Made by a program: the position numbers and the translations under genes | The notes under the pieces: generated by a model | What the model was told of the DNA's origin: nothing | Seen by the model: only the letters and a program-made list of their open reading frames with translations | The model's database searches: none | Shown: positions 56,993 through 64,000 of the stretch, in pieces | Layout: every line of letters begins with the position of its first letter | Numbering within the stretch: the first letter of the stretch is position 1 | NCBI GenBank assembly: GCA_016124255.1 | Contig: WGOB01000005.1 | Location: 1 to 64,000, forward strand | DNA length: 64,000 bases | Direction of reading: 5' to 3' | From: Alphaproteobacteria bacterium | GTDB lineage: Bacteria > Pseudomonadota > Alphaproteobacteria > Caulobacterales > Aquidulcibacteraceae

Positions 56993-58291
56993 ATGACGAC
57001 CCAGACCCGACCCTCCGCCATCGCCCATGACGGTTTCTTCGAGACCGGTCTTGCGCAGGCCGATCCGGAGATCTTCGCGGCCATCGAGAACGAGCAGGCG
57101 CGCCAGGGCCGCCAGATCGAATTGATCGCGTCGGAGAACATCGTCTCCCGCGCGGTGCTTGAGGCGCAGGGCTCGGTTCTGACCAACAAGTACGCCGAGG
57201 GCTATCCCGGGCGGCGCTATTATGGCGGCTGCGAGTTCGTGGACGATGTCGAGCGGCTGGCCATCGAGCGCGCGCGGCGGCTCTTCGATTGCGCGTTCGC
57301 CAACGTCCAGCCCCATTCTGGGGCCAGCGCCAACCAGGCGGTGTTCTTCGCGCTGCTGCAGCCCGGCGACGCCTTCCTGGGCATGGATCTGGCGGCGGGC
57401 GGCCATCTCACCCACGGCGCGCCGGTCAACATCTCGGGCAAATGGTTCAAGCCGATCTCCTACGGCGTCCGCCGCGACGATCACCTGATCGACATGGACG
57501 AGGTGGCTGAGATCGCGCGGCGCGAACGTCCCAAGCTCATCCTCGCCGGCGCCAGCGCGTATTCCCGCGTCATCGATTTCCGCCGCTTCCGCGAGATCGC
57601 CGACGAGATCGGCGCGATCTTCATGGTCGACATGGCCCATTACGCGGGCCTCGTGGCCGCCGGCGTCTATCCATCGCCGCTGCCCCACGCCCACGTGGTG
57701 ACCACCACCACCCACAAGACGCTGCGCGGCCCCCGCGGCGGCATGATCCTCTCCAACGACGAGGAGATCGGGAAGAAGATCAATTCGGCGGTCTTCCCCG
57801 GCCTGCAGGGCGGCCCGCTGATGCACGTCATCGCCGCCAAGGCCGTGAGCTTCGCTGAAGCGCTTCAGCCGGCGTTCAAGCTCTACGCCAAGCGCGTGGT
57901 GGAGAACGCCAAGGCCCTGGCCGATCGCCTGATCGATAATGGTCTCGCCGTCGTCTCCGGCGGCACCGACAGCCATGTCATGCTGGTGGACCTGCGCCCG
58001 AAGAACGTCACCGGCAAAGCGGCGGAAGCGACGCTCGAACGGGCGCTCATCACCGCGAACAAGAACGCCATCCCCTTCGATCCGGCCAAGCCGATGGTGA
58101 CGAGCGGCCTGCGCGTCGGCTCGCCCGCCTGCACCACGCGCGGCTTCGGCCCGGCCGAATTCCGCCAGGTCGCCGATCTCATGTGCGAGGTGCTCGACGC
58201 CTACGCCAAGTCGAACGGCGACAATAGCGCGACCGAAGCGGCGGTGGCTGCGAAGGTCGAAGCGCTGACCGGCCGGTTTCCGATCTACTGA
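56993..58291 (+). CDS. glyA: Serine hydroxymethyltransferase
   Basis: 432 residues from the ATG at 56993 ([19 protein letters not shown]). It interconverts serine and glycine with tetrahydrofolate and PLP and so supplies glycine to the 5-aminolevulinate synthase encoded 1 kb away. Seen: [56 protein letters not shown] and the PLP Lys in [17 protein letters not shown]. Complete. A repeat block begins two bases after its stop. Confidence 0.97.
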   Translation: MTTQTRPSAIAHDGFFETGLAQADPEIFAAIENEQARQGRQIELIASENIVSRAVLEAQGSVLTNKYAEGYPGRRYYGGCEFVDDVERLAIERARRLFDCAFANVQPHSGASANQAVFFALLQPGDAFLGMDLAAGGHLTHGAPVNISGKWFKPISYGVRRDDHLIDMDEVAEIARRERPKLILAGASAYSRVIDFRRFREIADEIGAIFMVDMAHYAGLVAAGVYPSPLPHAHVVTTTTHKTLRGPRGGMILSNDEEIGKKINSAVFPGLQGGPLMHVIAAKAVSFAEALQPAFKLYAKRVVENAKALADRLIDNGLAVVSGGTDSHVMLVDLRPKNVTGKAAEATLERALITANKNAIPFDPAKPMVTSGLRVGSPACTTRGFGPAEFRQVADLMCEVLDAYAKSNGDNSATEAAVAAKVEALTGRFPIY

Positions 58292-58293
58292 GT

Positions 58294-58323
58294 GAGTAGC
58301 GAATAGCGAGTAGCGAATAGGGG
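58294..58323. repeat. Left flanking repeat of the four-helix-bundle gene
   Basis: Two direct copies of a 14-base unit (GAGTAGCGAATAGC) in tandem, ending in AGGGG, immediately after the glyA stop. The same unit occurs in opposite orientation at 58704-58740, so the small gene between them is framed by inverted repeats. Confidence 0.8.
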
Positions 58324-58329
58324 CGCAGC

Positions 58330-58703
58330 TTGAGCACGATCAGCTCCTATCGCGACCTAAAAGTTTGGCAGGCGGCCATTTCCCTCGCCAAGGGCGTTTA
58401 CAGTCTAACCGGGCAGTTCCCCGTTTCAGAATTGTATGGATTGACCACACAGGCGAGACGGGCCGCGGTTTCGATCGCCGCCAATATCGCCGAGGGCCAG
58501 GTCGGGACACCACAGGCGCATTCGTGCAATTCCTAAGGATCGCGCAAGGCTCCCTCAAGGAATTGGAGACTCACCTTATTCTGGCCCAAGAACTCGACTT
58601 TGCGGCGAGCGAAGCTATCGGTGAATTGCTCTCGCGCTGTGATGAACTGGCAAAAATGACGCGAGCTCTTGTGCGGTCACTTCAGGACAAGGCCCATGAC
58701 TGA
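58330..58703 (+). pseudogene. Four-helix-bundle (S23 / IVP-like) protein, frameshifted
   Basis: The sequence reads SSYRDLKVWQAAISLAKGVY and then ARRAAVSIAANIAEGQ in one frame, and GRDTTGAFVQFLRIAQGSLKE...ELETHLILAQEL in the next. In intact relatives these join as NIAEGQGR.TT, so one G is missing near 58500 and the frame breaks after about 57 residues. The start is a TTG (58330). The family forms four-helix pentamers and is found both inside 23S rRNA intervening sequences and as free genes; the Avd protein of diversity-generating retroelements is related. The gene is bracketed by inverted repeats. A sequencing slip is an alternative to real decay. Confidence 0.82.
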
Positions 58704-58740
58704 CCCTATTCGCTATTCGCTACTCCCTATTCGCTAGTCC
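58704..58740. repeat. Right flanking repeat of the four-helix-bundle gene
   Basis: CCCTATTCGCTATTCGC followed by TACTCCCTATTCGCTAGTCC: the reverse orientation of the GAGTAGCGAATAGC unit at 58294-58323, with one extra partial copy. It ends directly before the nrdR start codon, so it also forms the leader of nrdR. Confidence 0.8.
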
Positions 58741-58741
58741 C

Positions 58742-59236
58742 ATGCGTTGCCCCTTCTGCCAGCACGAAGACACCCAGGTGAAGGACAGCCGCCCCACCGA
58801 AGACGGCGCGGCGATCCGCCGGCGCCGCCAGTGCGACAAGTGCGGCGCACGGTTCACCACCTTCGAGCGCGTGCAATTGCGCGAGCTGATCGTGGTCAAG
58901 AAGTCCGGCCGCCGTGCGCCGTTCGACCGCGAGAAGCTGACCCGTTCGGTCATGATCGCGCTGCGCAAGCGCCCGATCGACGGCGAGCAGGTCGATCAAT
59001 TGGTTTCCGGCATCGTCCGCCGCCTGGAGAGCGCCGGGGAAGCCGAGATTCCATCCCGCGAGATCGGGGAGATGGTGATGGAGGCGTTAGCCAATCTCGA
59101 TCCGGTCGCGTATGTCCGCTACGCCTCCGTCTACCGCGATTTCCGGGACGCTAACGACTTCGCCGATATTCTCGACGACCCTCAGCTCGGCGGCGCGCAG
59201 CCCGCCGGCGGGGCCGAACCGAAGAAACGGACCTGA
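58742..59236 (+). CDS. nrdR: Transcriptional repressor NrdR
   Basis: 164 residues. An N-terminal zinc ribbon ([17 protein letters not shown] and [13 protein letters not shown]) is followed by an ATP-cone (about 49-139; [20 protein letters not shown]). It represses ribonucleotide reductase genes when dATP is high, by binding NrdR boxes. No such box is evident in this window. It precedes the rib genes with five bases to ribD, the order glyA-nrdR-ribD being usual in alphaproteobacteria. Confidence 0.96.
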   Translation: MRCPFCQHEDTQVKDSRPTEDGAAIRRRRQCDKCGARFTTFERVQLRELIVVKKSGRRAPFDREKLTRSVMIALRKRPIDGEQVDQLVSGIVRRLESAGEAEIPSREIGEMVMEALANLDPVAYVRYASVYRDFRDANDFADILDDPQLGGAQPAGGAEPKKRT

Positions 59237-59241
59237 AGACG

Positions 59242-60000
59242 ATGAGCACCTCGAACGCGGCGGCGCAGAGCCCGCAAGAGCAATCCATGAGCGCCAGCCC
59301 CCGTCCGGTCATCATCCTCAAGCTCGCCACCAGCCTGGACGGCCGGATCGCCACCGCCTCCGGCGAAAGCCGCTGGATCACCGGCGAACTCGCCCGCGCC
59401 AAGGTCCATCGCCTGCGCGCCGACAGCGACGGCGTCCTGATCGGCTCCGGCACCGCGCTGACCGACGATCCTGAACTCACCGCCCGCCTGAAGCCCGCGG
59501 CCAAGCAGCCGGTGCGCATCGTCCTCGACACCGACTTGCGGCTGCCCTCGACCTCGAAGCTCGCGCGCACCACCGACCAGGGCCAGGTGCTCATCTACGC
59601 CGCCCGCGGCATCGAGCCTTCCGCGGTCGAGCGGCTGACCACCGCCGGCGCCAAGGTCGTCTTCGTGCCCCGCTCCATGGGCGGGGTGGATCTGGAATCC
59701 GTGTTCGAAGACCTGAAGACGAATTGGGCGATCAACACGCTGCTGGTCGAAGGCGGCGGCGCGCTTGCGGCCAGCCTCATTCGCCGCGGCCTGGTCGATC
59801 GCCTGGAATGGTTCAGGGCGCCGATTCTTCTTGGCGAAGAGGGCCGCGCCGCGATCGGCCCGCTGCAATTGAAGCATCTCGCCGACGCCCCGACGTACCG
59901 GAAGGTTGCGTCGCGCCAGTTTGGACCTGATCTATGGGAGACCTACGAGAAGGTCAGCGCGGAATGTTCACCGGACTCGTCACCGCCGTCGGAGAAGTGA
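59242..60000 (+). CDS. ribD: RibD reductase domain only (riboflavin synthesis)
   Basis: 252 residues, against about 360 for a full RibD. Only the C-terminal reductase half is present: VIILKLATSLDGRIATASGE, SRWITGELARAKVHRLRAD, VLIGSGTALTDDPELTARL and LLVEGGGALAASLIRRGLVD. The zinc deaminase half (HAE and PCxxxGrTPPC type motifs) is absent, and no separate deaminase is seen in the window. A start at 59287 is an alternative. It reduces the ribosylamino pyrimidine to the ribitylamino form. The end overlaps ribE by 37 bases. Confidence 0.88.
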   Translation: MSTSNAAAQSPQEQSMSASPRPVIILKLATSLDGRIATASGESRWITGELARAKVHRLRADSDGVLIGSGTALTDDPELTARLKPAAKQPVRIVLDTDLRLPSTSKLARTTDQGQVLIYAARGIEPSAVERLTTAGAKVVFVPRSMGGVDLESVFEDLKTNWAINTLLVEGGGALAASLIRRGLVDRLEWFRAPILLGEEGRAAIGPLQLKHLADAPTYRKVASRQFGPDLWETYEKVSAECSPDSSPPSEK

Positions 60001-60584
60001 CGCGCGCCGAGCGCCCTGGCGCTCAAGGAATCGAACAGGCGCGCTTCGAAATCGCGTCCCCCTACGATCCGGACTCGATCGCCATCGGCGCGTCCGTCAG
60101 CCACGCCGGCTGCTGCCTGACGATCGTCTCCAAGGAACGAACCAACACGGGCATGCGCCACATCGTCGAGTGCTCGCCCGAAACCCTGTCGCTCACCACG
60201 CTGGGCCGCTGGCGCGAAGGCGTCCGGGTGAATCTGGAGCGCGCCATGCGCGTCGGCGATGAACTCGGCGGCCACATCGTCGCCGGCCATGTCGACGGCA
60301 TGGGCGAACTGCGCGCGCGCGGCGTCGAAGGCGATTATCTGCGCCTTGCCTTCGCCGCGCCGCGCGCGCTCATGCCCTACCTTGCGCCCAAGGGCTCGAT
60401 CGCGATCGACGGCGTATCGCTCACCGTCAACACTGTTGACGCCGAGACGTTCTCGGTGATGATCATTCCCCATACCGCGGCGGAACCGACGCTCGGCGCC
60501 TTGACGCCGGGAGAGCCGGTCAACCTGGAAGCCGATCTCATCGCGCGCTATGTTGCGCGCATGCTCGCGTTCAAAGCGGAGTAG
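59964..60584 (+). CDS. ribE: Riboflavin synthase alpha chain
   Basis: 206 residues from the ATG at 59964 (MFTGLVTAVGEVTRAERPG). It dismutates two 6,7-dimethyl-8-ribityllumazine to riboflavin. It has two lumazine-binding barrels: the N-terminal half ends LERAMRVGDELGGHIVAGHV, and the second half repeats the pattern (VEGDYLRLAFAAP to LEADLIARYVARML). Motifs SHAGCCLTIV and IDGVSLTVNTV are the paired substrate segments. The start lies inside the end of ribD. Confidence 0.95.
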   Translation: MFTGLVTAVGEVTRAERPGAQGIEQARFEIASPYDPDSIAIGASVSHAGCCLTIVSKERTNTGMRHIVECSPETLSLTTLGRWREGVRVNLERAMRVGDELGGHIVAGHVDGMGELRARGVEGDYLRLAFAAPRALMPYLAPKGSIAIDGVSLTVNTVDAETFSVMIIPHTAAEPTLGALTPGEPVNLEADLIARYVARMLAFKAE

Positions 60585-60586
60585 TC

Positions 60587-61729
60587 ATGACCCGCGGGTC
60601 CGCCATGCCGTTCGATGATTTGAAACGCGCGATCTCGCCGGTCGACGAGATCGTGGAGGAAGCGCGCGAGGGGCGCATGTTCATCCTCGTGGATGCGGAG
60701 AACCGCGAGAACGAAGGCGATCTGATCATCCCCGCGCAGTTCGCGACGCCCGACAAAGTCAACTTCATGGCCAAGCACGGGCGCGGCCTCATCTGTCTCG
60801 CGCTCACCAGCCAGCGCACCCGCGCGCTGGGCCTTGAGCCGATGTCGGCGCGCAACGGCACGCGCATGAGCACCGCCTTCACCGTATCGATCGAAGCCAA
60901 GGAAGGCGTCACCACCGGCATCAGCGCCCATGATCGCGCCCACACCATCGCCGTCGCCATCGATCCGACCAAGGAAGCCGCAGACATCGTCTCGCCGGGT
61001 CATGTGTTCCCGCTCGAAGCGCGCGACGGCGGCGTGCTCGTGCGCGCGGGCCACACCGAAGCCAGCGTCGACATCGCGCGCCTCGCAGGGCTCCTGCCGG
61101 CGGCGGTCATTTGCGAGATCATGAACGACGACGGCACGATGGCGCGCCTGCCCGAACTCGTCGGCTTCGCCCAATTGCATGGCCTCAAGATCGGCACGAT
61201 CGAGGATCTGATCGCGTACCGCACGCTGCACGATCACATGATCGACAAGGTCGTAGAACGCCCGTTCGACAGCGCCTTCGGCGACGGCTTCCGCGTGCTT
61301 GTGTTCCGCAACCAGCTCAACGGTGCGGAATATCCAGCGCTCGTGCGTGGTGAAGTCAAGCCGGACAAGCCCACGCTCGTGCGCATGCACCGCGCCGACG
61401 TCGAGCACGATCTGCTTGGCGGCGCGGGCCCGCGCCAGGGGCTGCTCCAGCGCGCGCTGAAGGAGCTCGCCGCAGAGGAGGGGCCAGCGGCCATTGTCGT
61501 GCTTTGGGATCGCGGCCCGCATTCGTTGTCGCGCGCGCTCGGCGCCGACGATGCCGCCGCCGATCGTCGCCATCACATGCTACGCGAATACGGCGTCGGC
61601 GCGCAGATTCTCCGCGAGATCGGCGTGCGCCAGATGGTGTTGCTGTCGGATGCGCCGCAACAGATCGTGGGCCTTGAGGGCTACGGCCTCTCGCTTGTCG
61701 GCTGGCGCAAATTCCAGGAGAGGCAATAG
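60587..61729 (+). CDS. ribB: 3,4-dihydroxy-2-butanone-4-phosphate synthase with degenerate GTP cyclohydrolase II domain
   Basis: 380 residues; translation may begin at the ATG at 60587 or six codons later. The N-terminal half is a good RibB (VDAENRENEGDLIIPAQFAT, RGLICLALT, GHVFPLEARDGGVLVRAGHTEA, CEIMNDDGTMAR) that makes the four-carbon unit from ribulose 5-phosphate. The C-terminal half follows the RibA fold (KVVERPFDSAFGDGFRVLVF, YGVGAQILREIGVRQMVLLSD) but has none of the three zinc cysteines of the C-x10-C-x-C site, so cyclohydrolase activity is unlikely. It follows ribE by two bases. Confidence 0.9.
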   Translation: MTRGSAMPFDDLKRAISPVDEIVEEAREGRMFILVDAENRENEGDLIIPAQFATPDKVNFMAKHGRGLICLALTSQRTRALGLEPMSARNGTRMSTAFTVSIEAKEGVTTGISAHDRAHTIAVAIDPTKEAADIVSPGHVFPLEARDGGVLVRAGHTEASVDIARLAGLLPAAVICEIMNDDGTMARLPELVGFAQLHGLKIGTIEDLIAYRTLHDHMIDKVVERPFDSAFGDGFRVLVFRNQLNGAEYPALVRGEVKPDKPTLVRMHRADVEHDLLGGAGPRQGLLQRALKELAAEEGPAAIVVLWDRGPHSLSRALGADDAAADRRHHMLREYGVGAQILREIGVRQMVLLSDAPQQIVGLEGYGLSLVGWRKFQERQ

Positions 61730-61732
61730 GCG

Positions 61733-62203
61733 ATGGACCCGAACACAAAGCCTGAGCCGAAGCCGGTTCCCGGCGCGCGCATCCTGATCGTGGTCTCGTA
61801 TTATTATCGTGAGATCGCTGAGCAGATCGTCGCCGGCGCGAAGGCCGCAATCGAAGCGGCGGGCGCGACGCACGATCTCATGGAAGTCCCCGGCGCCTTT
61901 GAGTTGCCGACGGCGATCTCCTGGCGCGCCAAGGCCGGGCGCGCCTATGACGGCTACGTCGCGCTCGGCTGCGTGGTCCGCGGCGAGACCAGCCATTATG
62001 AGTATGTCTGCGGCGAGAGCGCGCGCGCGCTGATGGATCTCGGCGTCCGCGACGGCATCGCCATCGGCTACGGCATTCTCACGGTGGAGAATCTTGATCA
62101 GGCGGCCGCACGCGCTGATCCGACGAACCGCGACAAGGGCGGCGAGGCCGCGCGCGCATGCCTCGCGCTCGTCGCCATTCGCCGCGATCTGTTGAAAGGG
62201 TGA
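61733..62203 (+). CDS. ribH: 6,7-dimethyl-8-ribityllumazine synthase
   Basis: 156 residues. It condenses the ribitylaminouracil with dihydroxybutanone phosphate. Seen: ILIVVSYYYREIAEQIVAGA, MEVPGAFELPTAISW, the catalytic His in CVVRGETSHYEYVC, and ALMDLGVRDGIAIGYGILTVE in the last third. It forms pentamers or icosahedral shells in relatives. The stop overlaps a GTG start of nusB (GTGA). Confidence 0.95.
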   Translation: MDPNTKPEPKPVPGARILIVVSYYYREIAEQIVAGAKAAIEAAGATHDLMEVPGAFELPTAISWRAKAGRAYDGYVALGCVVRGETSHYEYVCGESARALMDLGVRDGIAIGYGILTVENLDQAAARADPTNRDKGGEAARACLALVAIRRDLLKG

Positions 62204-62679
62204 GCGCGCCCGCGCCTCCGATGAGCGGGCGCCGCGCCGCGCGCCTCGCCGCCGTCCAAGCGCTCTATCAGATGGAGACATCAGGCGCCTCCGCGGCCGA
62301 CGTGGGCGAGGACATCCGCGCCGGTCGCCTGCCGCGCGCCGAAGAGCCGCTCGAAGCCGAACCGGACCTTGCTCTTTTCACGGCGCTCATCGAGACGGCG
62401 GTCGAGAAGCAGGACGCGATCGACGTATCGATCGCCCGGCGTCTGGTCGGCTGGAAGCTCGAACGGATCGACAGCGTCGCACGCGCGATCCTGCGCGCCG
62501 GCGTCGCCGAATTGTGGGCGCGCAAGGACACCCCGACCGCTGTGGTGATCGACGAATATGTCGAGATCGCCAAGGCGTTCTTCGATGGGCCCGAGCCCGG
62601 CTTCGTCAACGCCGCGCTCGACGCCTGCGCCGCCAATCTGCGCGATGTGGCCGCAACGCTTGAATCGCGCGATGGATGA
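62200..62679 (+). CDS. nusB: Transcription antitermination factor NusB
   Basis: 159 residues from the GTG at 62200 that overlaps the ribH stop; the ATG at 62221 is the alternative. All helical: ARLAAVQALYQMETSG, the linker, and ARAILRAGVAELWARKDTPT...VVIDEYVEIAKAFFDGPEPGFVNAALD match the family. With NusE (S10) it loads on boxA RNA to keep polymerase going through rRNA operons. The ribH-nusB-thiL order is widely conserved. The stop overlaps the thiL start. Confidence 0.95.
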   Translation: MSAPAPPMSGRRAARLAAVQALYQMETSGASAADVGEDIRAGRLPRAEEPLEAEPDLALFTALIETAVEKQDAIDVSIARRLVGWKLERIDSVARAILRAGVAELWARKDTPTAVVIDEYVEIAKAFFDGPEPGFVNAALDACAANLRDVAATLESRDG

Positions 62680-63686
62680 ACCAGGCAGCGGCCGGGAGTC
62701 GGGACGCCATGGCCGGCGACGAGCTGGAGATCATCGCCAAGCATTTCGCGCCGCTCGCGACGCACCCCGCCGCGCGCAAGCTGGAAGACGATCTGGCCGT
62801 CCTGCAGACCCGCGGCCCTCTCGCGATCACTGCCGATACGATCATCGAAGGAGTGCACTTCCTTCCCGATGATCCCATCGAAACGATCGCCAAGAAGGCG
62901 CTGCGGGTGAACATCTCGGACCTCGCCGCGAAGGGCGCGCGCGCGATCGGGATCCTTCTCTCGCTCTCCTGGCCCAAGGCGCGCCGCAGCGCCGAGATCG
63001 CCCGTTTCGCCGCCGGCTTGGGCGAGGACCTCAAACTCTATCGCTGCGCGCTCTTGGGCGGGGACACCACCGCCACGCCCGGGCCGCTCTCGGTCTCCGT
63101 CACCGCGATCGGGCGCCCGTACCGCCGGCGGATCCCGGCGCGCGCGGACGGCAAGCCGGGCGAAGACCTCTGGATCACCGGGTCGATCGGCGACGCCCAT
63201 CTTGGCCTGCGCGCCGCGCGCGGCGAGCTTGGATCGCTGCCGGCGCGCGATCGCGACCTGCTGATCGACCGCTTCCGGCTGCCCCAGCCGCGCACCCGCT
63301 TCGCCCAGGCGATTGCGCGGCTGGCCGGCGCCGCGATGGACGTCTCCGACGGCCTCCTTCTCGACGCCGCGCGCCTCGCCCACGCCTCCCGGATGGCGCT
63401 GACCTTGGAAGCCGCTTCGCTGCCCCATTCCACGATCGCGCAGCGCTGGCTTGAAACGCCGGACGCTTATCAATTGCGCCTGCTCAGCGGCGGCGACGAT
63501 TATGAAATCTTGTTCACCGCCGCCCCGGAGAAGCGCGCCTCGGTGAAGCGGGCGGCGACGCGGGCGGGTCTCCAGGTCACCAGAATCGGCGGCGCGTCGG
63601 CCGGAGAGGGGGTTTCCCTTGTGGATTCCCACGGCGCGCCGCTGCCGATCCCGGACATGGGCTACCGCCACACCCTCGGGGGATAA
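62676..63686 (+). CDS. thiL: Thiamine-monophosphate kinase
   Basis: 336 residues. It makes thiamine diphosphate, the cofactor of the pyruvate dehydrogenase E1 encoded at 5.9-9.1 kb. Seen: LEDDLAVLQTRGPLAITADTIIEGVHFLP, ISDLAAKGARAIGILLSLS, LLGGDTTATPGPLSVSVTAIG, AMDVSDGLLLDAARLA and LLSGGDDYEILFT, the AIR-synthase/ThiL metal and nucleotide sites. It overlaps nusB by four bases (ATGA). An ATG about 11 codons later is another possible start. Confidence 0.95.
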   Translation: MNQAAAGSRDAMAGDELEIIAKHFAPLATHPAARKLEDDLAVLQTRGPLAITADTIIEGVHFLPDDPIETIAKKALRVNISDLAAKGARAIGILLSLSWPKARRSAEIARFAAGLGEDLKLYRCALLGGDTTATPGPLSVSVTAIGRPYRRRIPARADGKPGEDLWITGSIGDAHLGLRAARGELGSLPARDRDLLIDRFRLPQPRTRFAQAIARLAGAAMDVSDGLLLDAARLAHASRMALTLEAASLPHSTIAQRWLETPDAYQLRLLSGGDDYEILFTAAPEKRASVKRAATRAGLQVTRIGGASAGEGVSLVDSHGAPLPIPDMGYRHTLGG

Positions 63687-63758
63687 GTCGGGAACCGAGT
63701 CCAGATTCCGCCTCGAACGGGTAAGAGTCTGGAAACCGTGAGCGCCGACCCTGCCGCC

Positions 63759-64000
63759 ATGCGACACGCCGTCCGCCGGGCCATTGCGGCCGCCATGCTT
63801 GCCTCCACCATGCTGGCCGGCCACGCGGTGGCGACCGCCCAGCCGAGCACCGAGGAAAGCGACACCGCTCGGACCATGGACGCGACCTACATCGCGGTCC
63901 CGGTCGTCCGCGAGGGGCGGCTGGTGAACTATCTTTTCGTCTCCGTCCGGGTCGATATCGCCAACGGCGTCGATCTTTGGCGCACGCGCGAGAAGGCGCA
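63759..64000 (+). CDS. Secreted protein, 5' part (runs off the window)
   Basis: About 80 residues are visible from the ATG at 63759; a GTG at 63738 in the same frame is possible. The N-terminus is a signal peptide (RAIAAAMLASTMLAGHAVATA-QP). The mature part reads TYIAVPVVREGRLVNYLFVSVRV, then DIANGVDLWRTREKA at the edge. Proteins of this kind follow thiL in related genomes and are uncharacterised. It is co-directional with thiL, 72 bases downstream. Confidence 0.6.
   Translation, partial: MRHAVRRAIAAAMLASTMLAGHAVATAQPSTEESDTARTMDATYIAVPVVREGRLVNYLFVSVRVDIANGVDLWRTREKA

Overview
This is a GC-rich stretch of an alphaproteobacterial chromosome, most like Caulobacterales or a relative such as the Hyphomonadaceae. 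The evidence is a pyruvate dehydrogenase E1-beta with its own lipoyl domain, a GAAC-N7-GAAC LexA box, the LpxI route to lipid A, a condensing-type 5-aminolevulinate synthase, a MucR regulator, and the block frr-uppS-cdsA-dxr-rseP-bamA-ompH-lpxD-fabZ-lpxA-lpxI-lpxB. Nearly everything is housekeeping. I see no prophage, CRISPR array, tRNA, rRNA, defence island or secondary-metabolite cluster, and no gene-free stretch longer than about 280 bases.

Layout. 1-0.4 kb: the end of an acyl-ACP synthetase (Aas-like). 0.5-9.5 kb (minus): the pyruvate dehydrogenase region pdhA-pdhB-pdhC-lpdA with ftsB upstream and small membrane, redox or secreted genes between, plus three copies of a paired GC-hairpin repeat, two of them read in frame as protein linkers. 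9.5-20.9 kb: GNAT-nitrilase fusion, DMT exporter, eno, a repeat-rich secreted protein, a carotenoid oxygenase divergent from a TetR gene, rpmF, small genes, then pyrG, secG, tpiA. 21-28.3 kb (plus): ppiD, trpE, trpGDC, with one oxidoreductase on the other strand. 28.3-34.1 kb: lexA with its operator, comEC, gltX, gltA. 34.1-47.98 kb (minus): a tightly overlapping envelope and translation block (pyrH, frr, uppS, cdsA, dxr, rseP, bamA, ompH, lpxD, fabZ, lpxA, lpxI, lpxB). It makes nucleotide precursors, undecaprenyl and isoprenoid precursors, CDP-diacylglycerol, lipid A and the outer-membrane protein machine.

At about 47.98 kb two genes meet head to head and both lack their 5' ends: tsf (EF-Ts) and an M48 metalloprotease. 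rpsB, the usual tsf neighbour, is missing. The simplest reading is a chimeric join of two genome regions, so the order across this point should not be trusted.

48-64 kb: M48 protease, a REP-associated transposase between two inverted REP hairpins, an aminoacyl-tRNA protein transferase, motB, a flavin reductase and a dehydrogenase, a degenerate response regulator, hemB and divergent hemA (Fur-like box), mucR, glyA, a frameshifted four-helix-bundle gene between repeats, and nrdR-ribD-ribE-ribB-ribH-nusB-thiL. In this riboflavin operon RibD lacks the deaminase domain and the RibA half of RibBA lacks its zinc cysteines.

No wholly new system is evident. The points most worth checking are the tsf/M48 junction, the in-frame GC-hairpin pairs in pdhB and pdhC, the RAYT/REP unit, the repeat-flanked four-helix-bundle gene, and the incomplete riboflavin enzymes.
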